From Paroedura picta (Eukaryota > Chordata > Lepidosauria > Squamata > Gekkonidae), in the NCBI RefSeq assembly GCF_049243985.1, contig NC_135373.1:9283501-9347500 (forward strand): a stretch of 64,000 bases of DNA, in the 5' to 3' direction. The notes below the pieces were generated by a model. The model did no database searches, was not told the DNA's origin, and worked only from the letters and a program-made list of their open reading frames with translations. Positions 1-10,900 of this stretch are shown piece after piece. Position 1 is the stretch's first letter. Each line of letters opens with the position of its first letter. Both the position numbers and the translations under genes were made by a program.

Positions 1-56
1 TAATATAAGAACTTAAAAACACACAAAAAGGGAATATTTCATTTCCATATGGATTA

Positions 57-340
57 GAGCCTCTTGTGGCGCAGAGTGGTAAGGCAGCAGACATGCAGTC
101 TGAAGCTCTGCCCATGAGGCTGGGAGTTCGATCCCAGCAGCCGGCTCAAGGTTGACTCAACCTTCCATCCTTCCGAGGTCGGTGAAATGAGTACCCAGCT
201 TGCTGGGGGGTAAACGGTCATGACTGGGGAAGGCACTGGCAAACCACCCCGTATTGAGTCTGCCATGAAAACGCTGGAGGGCGTCACCTCAAGGGTCAGA
301 CATGACCCGGTGCTTGCACAGGGGATACCTTTATCTTTAT
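57..340 (+). mobile_element. Sauria SINE, near full length
   Basis: The head is tRNA-like, with a pol III A box (TGGCGCAGAGTGG) and B box (GAGTTCGATCC). The body carries the GGAAGGCACTGGCAAACCACC segment typical of Sauria SINEs. The element ends in GGGGATACC followed by TTTATC-type repeats. Sauria SINEs are squamate-specific and are mobilised by BovB LINEs. Confidence 0.9.
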
Positions 341-890
341 AGATCACAGGCATGTAAATCAAACCAGGACAACAATAATACGAATGACTGCGACCTGATG
401 CGTTCCAAGCAAAAGGATCTTCATCAGAGATCAATTCACCACCACACAGTTAACAATATGATATGATTATGCACATTCTTTTTCCGGGGGTCCGAGGAAC
501 TGTATTTAAGCAGGATGCCTTTGTGTAGTCCTGGGTCTGTCCTTTGCTATTCTTTGTTGGGGTAGGCCGGGTACCTCTTTCCAGGCATCTATTTGCAGTC
601 TCCCCTGGAAGGCAGTAGATAAAACAGTGTGTGATTTGGAGTCAGAGCCTGGCAAAAGCAGAGGTGTTTTTTGAGGGGGGGGTGGAGCCCACCTTCCAGA
701 GCTGTTATTCCCACCAAGCAACTGATCTCTCTACCCTGGATATGAGCTTTCATTCCTGGAGGACACTGACCACCACATGGAGGTTGGCATCTTCATTTCC
801 AACAGAAGAGCCTCTTCACTTGGAGGAAGGATCTTTGGAAGAAAGTAGGATCCCTGCTTCTGAACTTAGTGGACGTTTTCCGAAGAAGAA
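341..890. other. No gene recognised
   Basis: AT-balanced anonymous DNA. Short open frames exist on both strands but show no domain, no splice context and no resemblance to a known family. Confidence 0.5.
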
Positions 891-892
891 GA

Positions 893-1125
893 GCTAGTTT
901 TTGGTACCCTGCCTTCAACTCCCCGAAGGAGTCTCAAAGTGGCTTACAATCATCTACTCTTCCTCTCCCCACAACAGACACCCTGTGAGGTAGGGGAGGC
1001 TGAGAGAGCTCTGGGAGAACTGGGACTGGCCCAAGGTCACCCAGCTGGCTGCATGTGGAGGAAGAGTGGGGAATCAGACCAGATTATAGGCCGACGCTCT
1101 TAACTATGACACTACACCGGACCAT
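893..1125 (-). mobile_element. CTT-tailed tRNA SINE with L2-like 3' end
   Basis: Reverse-strand copy of the commonest SINE here. It shows the CTCCCCACAACAGACACCCTGTGAGG segment (as its parts), the CCAAGGTCACCCAGCTGG core and a tRNA-like head ending at ACACTACACCGG. The end beside GAGACTCCTTCGGG resembles L2-type LINE tails. It also forms the left edge of the dispersed duplication. Confidence 0.75.
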
Positions 1126-1330
1126 TTTTATTTTTAAATTGCCTTCCGTGTTTTTTGAGTAAAACAGTGGGTTGCAAATTGCCTCATTTGATGAAGAGAA
1201 CTGCTCCAAACCAAGCGGTCATCTCCCACTGCCTTATTGTCCAACTTAGCCACCACCCCCTTGCCCATATATCTAATTCCCATTATTATTCTGTAGTTCC
1301 CCAACATCCTCTCCTGTTTTCCTCAAGTCA
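1126..1330 (+). repeat. Dispersed duplication, left copy, part A
   Basis: This non-SINE block aligns in the same orientation with about 61560-61770. Shared landmarks are TTGCAAATTGCCTCATTT, CCACTGCCTT and TTGCCCATATATCTAATTC. The adjoining SINE is shared too, so the duplication postdates that SINE insertion. Confidence 0.75.
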
Positions 1331-1369
1331 CAGCAAGGCCAGCTGCCCCATATTGGATCCCGCATGTGC

Positions 1370-1476
1370 TGCACACACACACCCTCTCACATACACACAC
1401 AATACACACACACACCCTCTCACATACACACCCTCTCACACACACACACACCCTCTCACATACACACACAATAGCC
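1370..1476. repeat. (CA)n microsatellite with CTCTCACATA interruptions
   Basis: A run of CA dinucleotides is broken by a repeated CCCTCTCACATACA motif, giving a short higher-order repeat. The His/Thr-rich open frames here come only from the repeat. Confidence 0.9.
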
Positions 1477-1741
1477 TGTCCCTCTCCCCCAGCCTTGAAT
1501 GCTTCACACGGTGCTAAATGTCAAAGTAATCATAGCATTTCAGCCAGAAAACGCCAGCTCAGCAACCTTTCCAACCTTCCAGCTGTTCCCCGCCATACAG
1601 ATGAAGCAGCAGCTATTATCAGGATCGGGTGGGTGCTGCCACCTAGAGGCCAGTAGCATAATTGCTCCTCCTCCTCCTTTCTTCCAGCTGGTAAAGTGAA
1701 CTTTATGGTTGGCTTTCGAAGGCTTGTTTTTCTTTTTAAAG

Positions 1742-1877
1742 CAGGGGTAGTCAAACTGCGGCCCTCCAGATGTCCATGGACTACAATTCCCAGGAGCCCC
1801 TGCCAGCGAATGCTGGCAGGGGCTCGTGGGAATTGTAGTCCATGGACATCTGGAGGGCCGCAGTTTGACTACCCCTG
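1742..1877. mobile_element. Palindromic hAT MITE, copy 1
   Basis: A near-perfect 136-bp palindrome starts CAGGGGTAGTCAAAC and ends GTTTGACTACCCCTG. Its flanks are TTTTAAAG and CTTTAAAG, an 8-bp target duplication with one mismatch. An 8-bp duplication and CAGGGG termini indicate the hAT superfamily. It encodes nothing. Confidence 0.88.
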
Positions 1878-2233
1878 CTTTAAAGCTGTGGTCATTCCCA
1901 GGAACTGTGTCTGTTGGGCAGGATCTCTTGACCTCCCCTTCTGACTCTGGACCCTCATTCTACAGGTCGCCCTGATGTCACAGGGACATCAGCCAATGGC
2001 AACCCGGAATCTTCTGACCGTTGCCTTTCGAAAAGGAACTGTCAGAGGGAAAACTCAGAAAGATTCCATCTTTGCCTCTAGCCTGGGGTGGATCCTTTGA
2101 GGACATTAAATACAGAGGGTATGCTTTTAACAGAAGGTTATCACTGGGTGGGGGGGGGGGTTAGGGTGACAAGTATTGGCAGAGTGTATAGATGCAGGAA
2201 ATGTGGAACAGAATAAAAGAATAAAATAGTTTT

Positions 2234-2237
<4 letters not shown>

Positions 2238-2296
<59 letters not shown>
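2238..2296. repeat. (GA)n microsatellite
   Basis: About 29 perfect GA units. The matching place in the right copy of the dispersed duplication (about 61845-61861) has only a short GAGA tract, so the array has changed length since duplication. Confidence 0.95.
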
Positions 2297-2299
<3 letters not shown>

Positions 2300-2510
2300 A
2301 ACTAACTGTTCTCTTTTCTGCAAGCAGAGAGAAAGTGTACTCAAGGGAGCAGGAAGTCTCCCATTGGACCAATCAGGACACTGGAGGTGATAATTTGAAA
2401 AATATATTTCAGGAAGTTCTTTCTCTAACTATGCTATATACACATCTCCTCCGATGCCCTCTGCAGGACACTCTTTATATTGTACTCCATTATGCACAAT
2501 GCAGATCTTG
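2297..2510 (+). repeat. Dispersed duplication, left copy, part B
   Basis: This matches about 61900-62055. Shared pieces include GAGAAAGTGTACTCAAGG versus GAGGAAGTGTGCTCAAAG, then TTTGAAAAATA and AACTATGCTA. Parts A and B are separated here by extra sequence, including the CA array and a hAT MITE. Confidence 0.65.
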
Positions 2511-2845
2511 CACATTCCAACAATAAGCAGACGTGTACACAAAGATGCTGAGCATAAGGTTGCCAACTAATCCCTGCTCCTGTGCCTTGAAAAACTAGTT
2601 GATCTGCAGACAGGAGCAAAGGCACTAATATGCTGCGAAATGCTCCATGTGCTTCCTTCTGCAGACTGAATGATCATTCTCTCCTCCTTTGGCAACCGTG
2701 TGTGGAAGCAGGTCAAGGGCTGGGAGGGGGCCTTAGGAAGCTGTTGTGGCTTAACCAGTCCCTGATTGGCTCTGGTGCTGATGACAGAGCTGTGTCTTGG
2801 GGTGGTGGCCAGGCTCTGAGGAACAGGAAAGGAGTCTGGTAAATA
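2511..2845. other. No feature recognised
   Basis: Unassigned sequence between the duplication and a SINE cluster. No convincing exon or repeat consensus was seen. Confidence 0.4.
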
Positions 2846-2960
2846 GAATTAGTGTGGTATAGTGGTTAGAGTGCTGGGATAAACTCTCTGAAAGGCCTGG
2901 GTTCGAATCCTACCTCTGCCATAGAAGCTCGCTGGATTATCTTTGATCGATCAAACATTC
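2846..2960 (+). mobile_element. tRNA-derived SINE fragment
   Basis: GTGGTATAGTGGTTAGAGTG (A-box region) and GGGTTCGAATCC (B box) mark a tRNA-like head. It breaks off before any recognisable tail. Confidence 0.6.
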
Positions 2961-2965
2961 TTGGC

Positions 2966-3449
2966 CTACCAGTTTGGTGTAGTGGTTAGGAGTGCAGACT
3001 TCTAATCTGGCATGCTAGGTTCGATTCTGCACTCCCCCACATGCATCCAGCTGGGTGACCTTGGGCTTGCCAGGACACTGATAAAACTGTTCTAACCGAG
3101 CAGTGATATCAGGGCTCTCTCAGCCTCACCCACCTCACAGGGGTCTGTTGTGGGGCAAGGAAAGGTGACTGTAAGCTACTTTGAGCCTCCTTCGGGTAGA
3201 GAAAAGCAGCATATAAGAACCTTTGTCTTCAGTAATATCAGGGCTCTCTTAGCCTCACCTCCCTCACAGGGTGTCTGTTGTTGGGAGAGGAATGGGAAAG
3301 AGATTGTAAGCTGTTTTGAGCCTCCTTTGGGTAGAGAAAACCGGCATATAAGAACCAACTCTTCTTCTTCTTCTTCTTCTTCTTCTTCTTCTTCTTCTTC
3401 TTCTTCTTCTTCTTCTTCTTCTTCTTCTTCTTCTTCTTCTTCTTCTTCT
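2966..3449 (+). mobile_element. CTT-tailed tRNA SINE with duplicated tail and long (CTT)n
   Basis: The head GTTTGGTGTAGTGGTTAGGA is followed by two successive 3' modules: one near 3090-3225 and one near 3232-3358. Each has GTCTGTTG, a TTTGAGCCTCCTT-type block and a terminal AAGAACC/ACTCTTC. The array ends in about 30 CTT units (3359-3449). The Ser-rich frame across the CTT run is a repeat artefact. Confidence 0.85.
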
Positions 3450-4269
3450 ACCCTACTTCAAGGGGGTTCTTGTGAGGAGAAAATGGAGGAGAATGAGGTC
3501 AGCCATTTTGGGACCCATTGGGGTATGACTGAAGTCATTAAAAAAAAATAACAACTGAGATACATTATTAGGAGAAAGTTGGGGGGGGGAGAGCATCTGT
3601 GCAGATGGAAAGCCCGCGGCTTGGAACTACGGGAGAAGAGAAAGTGTTTGGGAAAGAGAACTCAAAGATTTCATGCGGAACACATGAAAACACTTTAGAA
3701 CAAAAAGCTGCTCCACAGTGAGCTGGCCGAAGACTCCGGGACCCATGTGTGAGGTGCCTTTATAGGCGTCAGGAGTCCTGCCTGCCTCTTTACACTGTGT
3801 GCGCTGCATGGTGGGTCCGTCTGCCTCCAGCCCGCCCTCCGCTGCGTCAGTCGGTGGTGCAGTTCATTCCTTGCCATGCATTTTAAATCATCTCTTTGGT
3901 TTGGCATTGATTGAGAAGAAGCGACTCTGTGAACCCTCTGGAGCAACCACACGGTGGGGGAGTGGGAAAGGATTGTTTCGGAAGGAAAAGAAGGAAATTC
4001 GCGATCCCGAAGATGCAATGTGTGTGTGTATTTTCCCCCCAGGAAGCCTTTAAGGTCTGACCATAACCATCGTTGTGAAAACGTCATGAAAATCTATGTA
4101 GGGGATACATGTTTGGAAAGCTATTCAAGCCTTCCTGAGTCAGGAAAACTTGCTAAAGATTCTTCCCCTCTTGCGCACACCGCAATGATTTTTGTTCTAG
4201 GAAATAACAAGGCGGGGGACAAGAATATTTCATAGCTGTATTCTTATGCTTTCTTCTCTTTTCTTTCAG
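3450..4269 (+). other. HAS1 upstream and intronic flank
   Basis: Largely repeat-free sequence directly 5' of the first coding exon. It must hold intron and possibly promoter or a noncoding first exon, since the coding exon opens with a splice acceptor (TTCTTTTCTTTCAG, ending 4269). No TATA box, CpG island or first exon could be assigned with confidence. Confidence 0.4.
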
Positions 4270-4286
4270 CTGGATAGTCCCTCATC

Positions 4287-4922
4287 ATGCCACTTCCTAT
4301 GCCAATCAAGCCTCTGGTCTCCTTCCCCCGGTCCTTCCTCACCTACTTCCTCTCTTCCCTCCTCCTGGCCGCCATCTTGGCCTCCTACACTTTGGGCTTC
4401 CAGCTGGTGAGGCATCCACTGAACCTGGCTTCTCTGGGCCTCTACGGAGCTTTCTTGAGCCTCCACTTCCTCGCTCAGGGATGTTTTGCCTACCTGGAAC
4501 TGCGCAAGCATCAGGGACCTGTCCCACCCTGCAGCTTCTCCAAAACCGTGGCCCTCACCATTTCGGCCTATCAGGAGGACCCTGCCTACCTGCGTCAGTG
4601 CCTTGAATCAGCCCGAGACATAGCCTATCCAAAGCAACTTCTCTATGTGGTGATGGTTGTCGATGGCAACGGTCCCGAAGATCAGTACATGATGGAGATG
4701 TTCCAGGAGGTCTTTTGTCATGAAAGCGTGGGGACCTGTGTGTGGGAGGGCAACTACCACAGTCCCCCAACGACAGAGGCACTGAAGGAGGCCCAACAGC
4801 GGGAAGTGGAGACGTTGATCAGGAACAAGAGATGTGTTTGCATCATGCAGAAGTGGGGTGGGAAGCGGGAGGTGATGTACACAGCCTTCCGTGCTCTGGA
4901 GGACTCAGTGGACTATATCCAG
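4287..4922 (+). CDS. HAS1: HAS1 coding exon 1 (residues 1-212)
   Basis: The acceptor CTTTCAG ends at 4269 and there are 17 nt of 5'UTR before ATG at 4287. The donor CAG|GTATGAG is at 4922/4923, phase 0. The exon encodes both N-terminal helices and the first half of the GT2 catalytic fold through VDYIQ. Human HAS1 starts in an earlier exon; this gene starts in this exon, as HAS2 and HAS3 do. Confidence 0.93.
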
Positions 4923-7900
4923 GTATGAGTTATCCGTTTCCTCTAGATTGCATGTCTTTGTGGCTCAGCGTAGAACCGGATCTGAGGGGCTATGACTCAG
5001 TGGCAGAGACTCTGCCTTGCATGCAGAAGGTCCCATATTTAATCCCCAGCATCTCCAGTTGGACCTCTACACAAGATCATGGAGAGTCATTGATAGGCTG
5101 ATTCTGCACTTACTTTTTTTTTTCCAGTGTAGATTCTGCTGAATTCAGATCTATTTGAACTCGCGTCTTCCTCTATTCACCCCCCCCCCATTGAAACAGA
5201 AAGTATTCTGAACTTGAATGGGGAAACTCAGAACAGGGAGGGAAGTCAAGTGCAGCAAGAGGCTCTTTCTTTTCTTGAACGAGGGGCGGGAAAAGAGGAT
5301 TAGAGACAGCAGGGAAGAGGGAAAAAACCCAAGAGGCAAATCTCTGCTGAGAGAAGTTAGGGCTTCTGGAGCACAGTCACTTTAAGGGAAGCCTTGCAAC
5401 CAGGAACCAGGAAGTCTTTGAACTGACACCCTGGCCAATCAGGGAAGACTCCTTTGCTCCCAGGCATGGAGGAGTAAATTAATTTGCAAAAAGGAGCTGT
5501 CTACACGTTTATTCATGGCGGTCTTTCAAATATTGAGGCTTATATCCACTCCAGGATATGGCAGGGAAAAGGTAGGGTCACCATGAATCAATCATGCATG
5601 TTGCAGAGGGGAACTTTAAAGCGCCCATAATCAAAGTGGAAATCGAATTCAGTGTATATTGCAGGGATTCATTCAAACTGGGAGTGGGTAAAAAGCCCCA
5701 AGCAGACTACACCGTAGTCTGAGTGGATGATACCGCCCATGACGGACAGGCCAGGTTCTGCCTCTCTCCAAGGGTAACCAGTGAGAGCTGTCAGGATATG
5801 GAGAGCAGATTTGGGGAAAGGTTAGTTAGGGTGAGCCACAGACAAGTAGACAGCTTAAGTGCTGACATGAAAAGAGGGTTTTCTGACTGAGGGGAACCTC
5901 CCCGTACCAAGTCCTGCCTTCCTCAGTCCCCACCTCCCAAATCTCCAGGTATTTCCCAACCTGGATCTAGCAACCCTAGAGAGGTTTAGAGAAATGTTCA
6001 ACAGGAAGTAAAATGGACAATAAGGAGTGATGCAAAAAGTCTGAAGCGTGTCCACAAGCAAAGAGGTGGCCAAACTGGGACTCTCCAGATATAATTGTAG
6101 CCCAAATCATCTGGAGAACCCCAGTTTAGCCACCTCTGGTCTACAGTTTAGAAGTCACCCCTTCCATTTCTGCCCAGGTCTGTGACTCAGACACCAAACT
6201 TGACTCCATGGCAACCGTGGAATTAGTGAAGGTACTGGAGGCAAACGAGCACTGCGGGGCCGTCGCGGGGGACGTGCGGATCCTCAACGTGTCGGATTCG
6301 TTCATCAGCTTCATGAGCAGCCTGCGCTACTGGATGGCCTTCAACATGGAGCGGGCCTGCCAGTCTTATTTCGACTGTGTCACCTGCATCAGCGGCCCGC
6401 TGGGTGAGTCTGGCGATTGGTTGTATGCAGAGGAGGGCCTATAGATTGAGAAGAACTTTGGGCGGTTGCTTCGGAAGCAGGAGACTCAGGACTGGGAGCT
6501 TCAGTCAGCAATCTTAGTTAGTCTTGTCGTTCAATTAATTGGGGAGGCATTTTCCAAAAGGACACAGGAGAATGCACCAAGACAAAACAAAGAGGAAGAA
6601 ATAAATGGGCCAAAAGGAAAAGGCTCTCGAAAGATAGGGTGATTCCTTACACCGGGCTTCCTCAACCAGGGTTTCGTGAAACCCTGGGGCTTCTTGATGG
6701 CCCCGGAACAGTTTCCTGGAAGGCTGGTAGTTAATTCATTTTTAATATATTTTTAACTGGTTAAACATTGATCAGGTGATATGACCATATATGGTCATAT
6801 CCACACACCCACCCTCAAATGGCCAATGATGGGGGTGGGAAGGGGAGGGGCCCCAGCTGGACGTGTCCACAGCTCTGCTTCCCAATCATATTCAGCACAA
6901 TCGAGCCACTCCTGGGGTTTCTCAGAGCCTGAGGAATGTTTTGGGGGGTTCCCAACATTGAGAATGGCTGCCCTGCACATTTGGTATTCAGCTTGGTCGG
7001 GAGGGGGGGATTTACTTTTAGATACTTTTTCAATTCCTTGAGATCTGGATCAAGCGTAACTAGAAACAGTATCCAAACATAAATTCCCCCAGACAAAACT
7101 GGACGCAGAATGCAGAGGGGGTCAACCAACCATTCAAGAGACTTTTCCTTGTGCAACAGACATATTCTGGCAAAAAAGGAAATCCCTATCTGTGGATATT
7201 TTAAGGAATGACGGATGACACCAGATAGAATCATAGAATCATAGAACCATAGAGTTGGAAGGGGCCATTCAGGCCATCTAGTCCAACCCCCTGCTCAATG
7301 CAGGATCAGCCCTAAGCATCCTAAAGCATCCAAGAAAAGTGTGTATCCAGCCTTTGCTTGAAGACTGCCAGTGATCTCAAGGAACTGTTCTAGTAGGGAA
7401 TTTATATGTAATATAAATGGTGTCTATGGTGGGGAGAGGAAAGAGAAGGCGAATGTAAGCCGCTTTGAGCCTCCTTCGGGTAGAGAAAAGCGGCATATAA
7501 GAACCAACTCTTCTTCTTCAGTAATATCAGGGCTCTCTCAGCTTCACCTCCCTCACAGGGGGTCTGTTGTGGGGAGAGGAAAGGGAAGGTGACTATAAGC
7601 CGCTTTGAGCCTCCTTCGGGTAGAGAAAAGCAGCATATAAGAACCAACTCTTCTTCTTCTTCTTCTTCTTCTTCTTCTTCTTCTTCTTCTTCTTCTTCTT
7701 CTTCTTCTTCTTCTTCTTCTTCTCTGGGATGGTTTTTGAGCCCAAATACGACAATTTTATGGCATTAGAAGTTTCAGAGTTTACAATCCAACCTACCAGC
7801 ACCACCCCAGTGGACTCAAATATGCTTGGTAGAAAGTGTCCTAAAATTGCCACTGACTATGGCAACCCCAGTGAGGGGTTTTAGAGGCCAGGGAGAAGCA

Positions 7901-10900
7901 GAGATGGTTGATCATCACCTCTGCAGAGCTTTCCTTGGTGGCCTTCCATCCAAGTATTGACCTGCTTAGCTTCTGAGATCTGATGACATTGGGCTAGACC
8001 ATGCCACCTCCCCTCCCTAAACGAGACTTACTTGCTAGTAAACATGCCTGCCTTAAAATAATGGTGTAATATGGGAGAGCTGCTTTCAGTATATAACAAG
8101 ATCTGCCTGGGTTGAGTTCACACCGGCATGAACTTATCTTTTTGGGTACATCATCTTTCCAGGCATGTACCATAACCACCTATTGCAGCAGTTCCTGGAG
8201 CCCTGGTACCATCAGACCTTCCTGGGCAACAAGTGTACCTTTGGGGACGATCGGCATCTCACCAACCATGTCCTGAGTCTTGGCTATGCCACCAAGTAAG
8301 GGTGCGTGAGAGGAGAGCCCTCTGGGTTCTGTGTTTGAAAGTTAAGCGTTGTACTAAGTGTACTAGACCAGGGGTAGTCAACCTGTGGTCCTCCAGATGT
8401 TCATGTACTACAATTCCCATGAGCCCCTGCCAGAAACCGCTGACAGATGCTCATGGGAATTGTAGTCCATGAGCATCTGGAGGACCACAGGTTGACTACC
8501 CCTGTACTAGACCACACATCTCCAGGTGGTCTGCACCTCTAGTTCAATAAAATTAATGAGCGGTAAGCTTAGAAGAGATCAAAGGAAGGACTTCTTCACC
8601 CAAAAGGTAATTAACACGTGGAAATCACTGCCGCAGGAAGTGGGTGGTGACTACAAGCATAGACAGATTCAAGAGGGGATTGGCTTAACATATGGAACAG
8701 AGGTCCTTCTGGGGCTCTTAGCCCCAAGATATAGATAGAACACTCTGTTTGGGGCAGCGATGCTCTGTTGGCTTGGTGCCTGGGGGGGGGGCAACAGTGG
8801 GAAGGCTTCTGGAGTTACGGCCCCACAGGGGGACCTCCTGAAGGTGACCACTGTGTGATAGTGTTGAGTTGGATGGGCCACTGGCCTGATCCAACATGGG
8901 TTCCTTTACATTCTTATGTCTAGGGCAGTGATGCTTGGTATTGTTGGAGCTTGAGGGGCAACAATGAGAGGGCTTCTAGAGTTCTGGCCCCACTGGTGAA
9001 ACTTCTGATGGCACCTGGTCTTTGGCCACCATCTGGATGGGCCATTGGCCTGATCCAACATGGTTTCTTTTATGTTCTTGTGCTCTTACATAATTAAAAA
9101 GTCATCCCCAGTGCCATAGAGACAAATCGGGCAGTTGCCTAGGGTTCCCTAGTTCAAGGAGGAGCCAACAAGCCAGAAACTGCATGCCGGAATGATTTAT
9201 GTCCACATCCAATGGGAGTATTGCCAGCTCTGGCTTTAAAAATTCCTAGGTGTTTGGGGGAACCCTGTTTAATGGTAAAGGCTGCAGGTAGCATCCTGGA
9301 GGGATAGAAAAATCCCAGATTGAGCAGTAGTAATATTTTATATTAAATCAGACTGTCAGTCAATCAATGTCAGTATTGTCTTCTCCAGGTCCCTTAATGG
9401 TACCTTGATGTGGAGATTTTCAAAATGGCGGCTGGGGAGAGCCCTCACATGTTGTGCCTGCAGTTTCCAGCTCTAAGCAAAGGGGGAGGGAGTTTTTTTT
9501 TAATTTTTTCAAATTCTACCCTTATTTAGAATCATAGAATCATAGAATCATAGAGTTGGAAGGGACCATACAGGCCATCTAGTCCAACCCCCTGCTCAAC
9601 GCAGGATCAGCCCTAAGCATCCTAAAGCATCATAAAGCATCCAAGAAAAGTGTGTATCCAACCTTTGCTTGAAGACTGCCAGTGAGGGGGAGTTCACCAC
9701 CTCCACCATTTGGGCACATTGACATGCTCCATCCCCAAGTGGCCAATGATGGGCCTGGGGGGGGGGAGATGAGAAGGGGAGGCCCCTGGTCATGTACACT
9801 TTTGCCAGCCAAGGCTCTTCTCACTTCCAGGGGGTGTGGCAGAGAGGCATGGCCAGCTGATGCCTCAAAAAATATTTCAGAGGTGCCACTATGGTTAAAA
9901 TGTTGAAGAATGCTGGTCTACTCTGACAGGCAGCAGCCCTCCAGGTAGAGACCTCTCATGTCTTTCCTGGCCCTTACTACCATGTATTTTAGACTGGAAA
10001 TGGTGGGGTTGAACTTGGGCCCTCCACCAGGCAACGCAAGGCCTCTCCCACTGAACCGCAGACCCCTCTTGGTATTAGGCAAGGCTGCTAGGAGACACCA
10101 TGAACTCTCAGGTAAGAGACAGCAATTCAAGTAAAACTACGAGCCATGGGGAAATATGTGGATGGGGAACTGGAGTTTTTCTGAGCCTTCAGGCTCCCCA
10201 GAGCCATTCTCCACTGATACCCTACCCAAGCATCACACGACCTCTCTGTCTCCTGGAGCCTCACGTAGACTTGTGCTCCTGGGCCTCTGTCCAACCTCTC
10301 TCCTTGAACAAAGAGACAGATGAAAAGAAGGAACCACTTGCCACCATCATCGAACTGAGCTTTTAGACCTTTCCAGGCATGTACCTCCTCCCCCAGGCTA
10401 GCTGTTGTGTATGCAGTTCCTCAGAGGGCCAGAGCTTGGGATCCAAGCTGGGTAAAGCACCCAATCAGAAGCTTGAGATCCCTGCTAGGATCATAAAAAA
10501 CAGCCAATGGGAAACAAGGATGACAGCTCTTCTGTAACCAATGAGATGCCAGGGTTAACATCCCATGAGAGGTCTTCGCTTCGGACCAATGAGGTTGCTG
10601 GGCGGAGAGATCCTTCTGTTTGGAATCTGTATATACTGGGTGAGGCTGGGAAACTCAGTTCAGATTGCTTTGCTTGGGTCAATAAAGAGCTGAGACGAAC
10701 CCCAGCGTCCTGGTCTCTGAACCCACAGATTTAACACAGTCCTTGTGCCTCTTCCCCCTCTTCTTCCCAGGTTCACCCCCCGTTCTGTCTGTCGCTCTGA
10801 GACGCCTTCCGTCCTCCTGCGCTGGGTCTCCCAGCAGACGCGCTGGTCCCGTTCGTACTTCCGCGAGTGGTTCTACATGGTCCGGTGGTGGCCTCGGCAC

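Noticed and set aside
57-340. Functional tRNA gene
   Set aside because: A and B boxes are present, but the sequence recurs with a long body and ACCTTT tail, so it is a Sauria SINE.
3359-3449. Poly-Ser reading frame
   Set aside because: Translation of a (CTT)n SINE tail; no flanking coding context.
10507-10734. Extra HAS1 exon
   Set aside because: The frame lies in LTR-like sequence with no splice signals, and the HAS frame is already complete without it.
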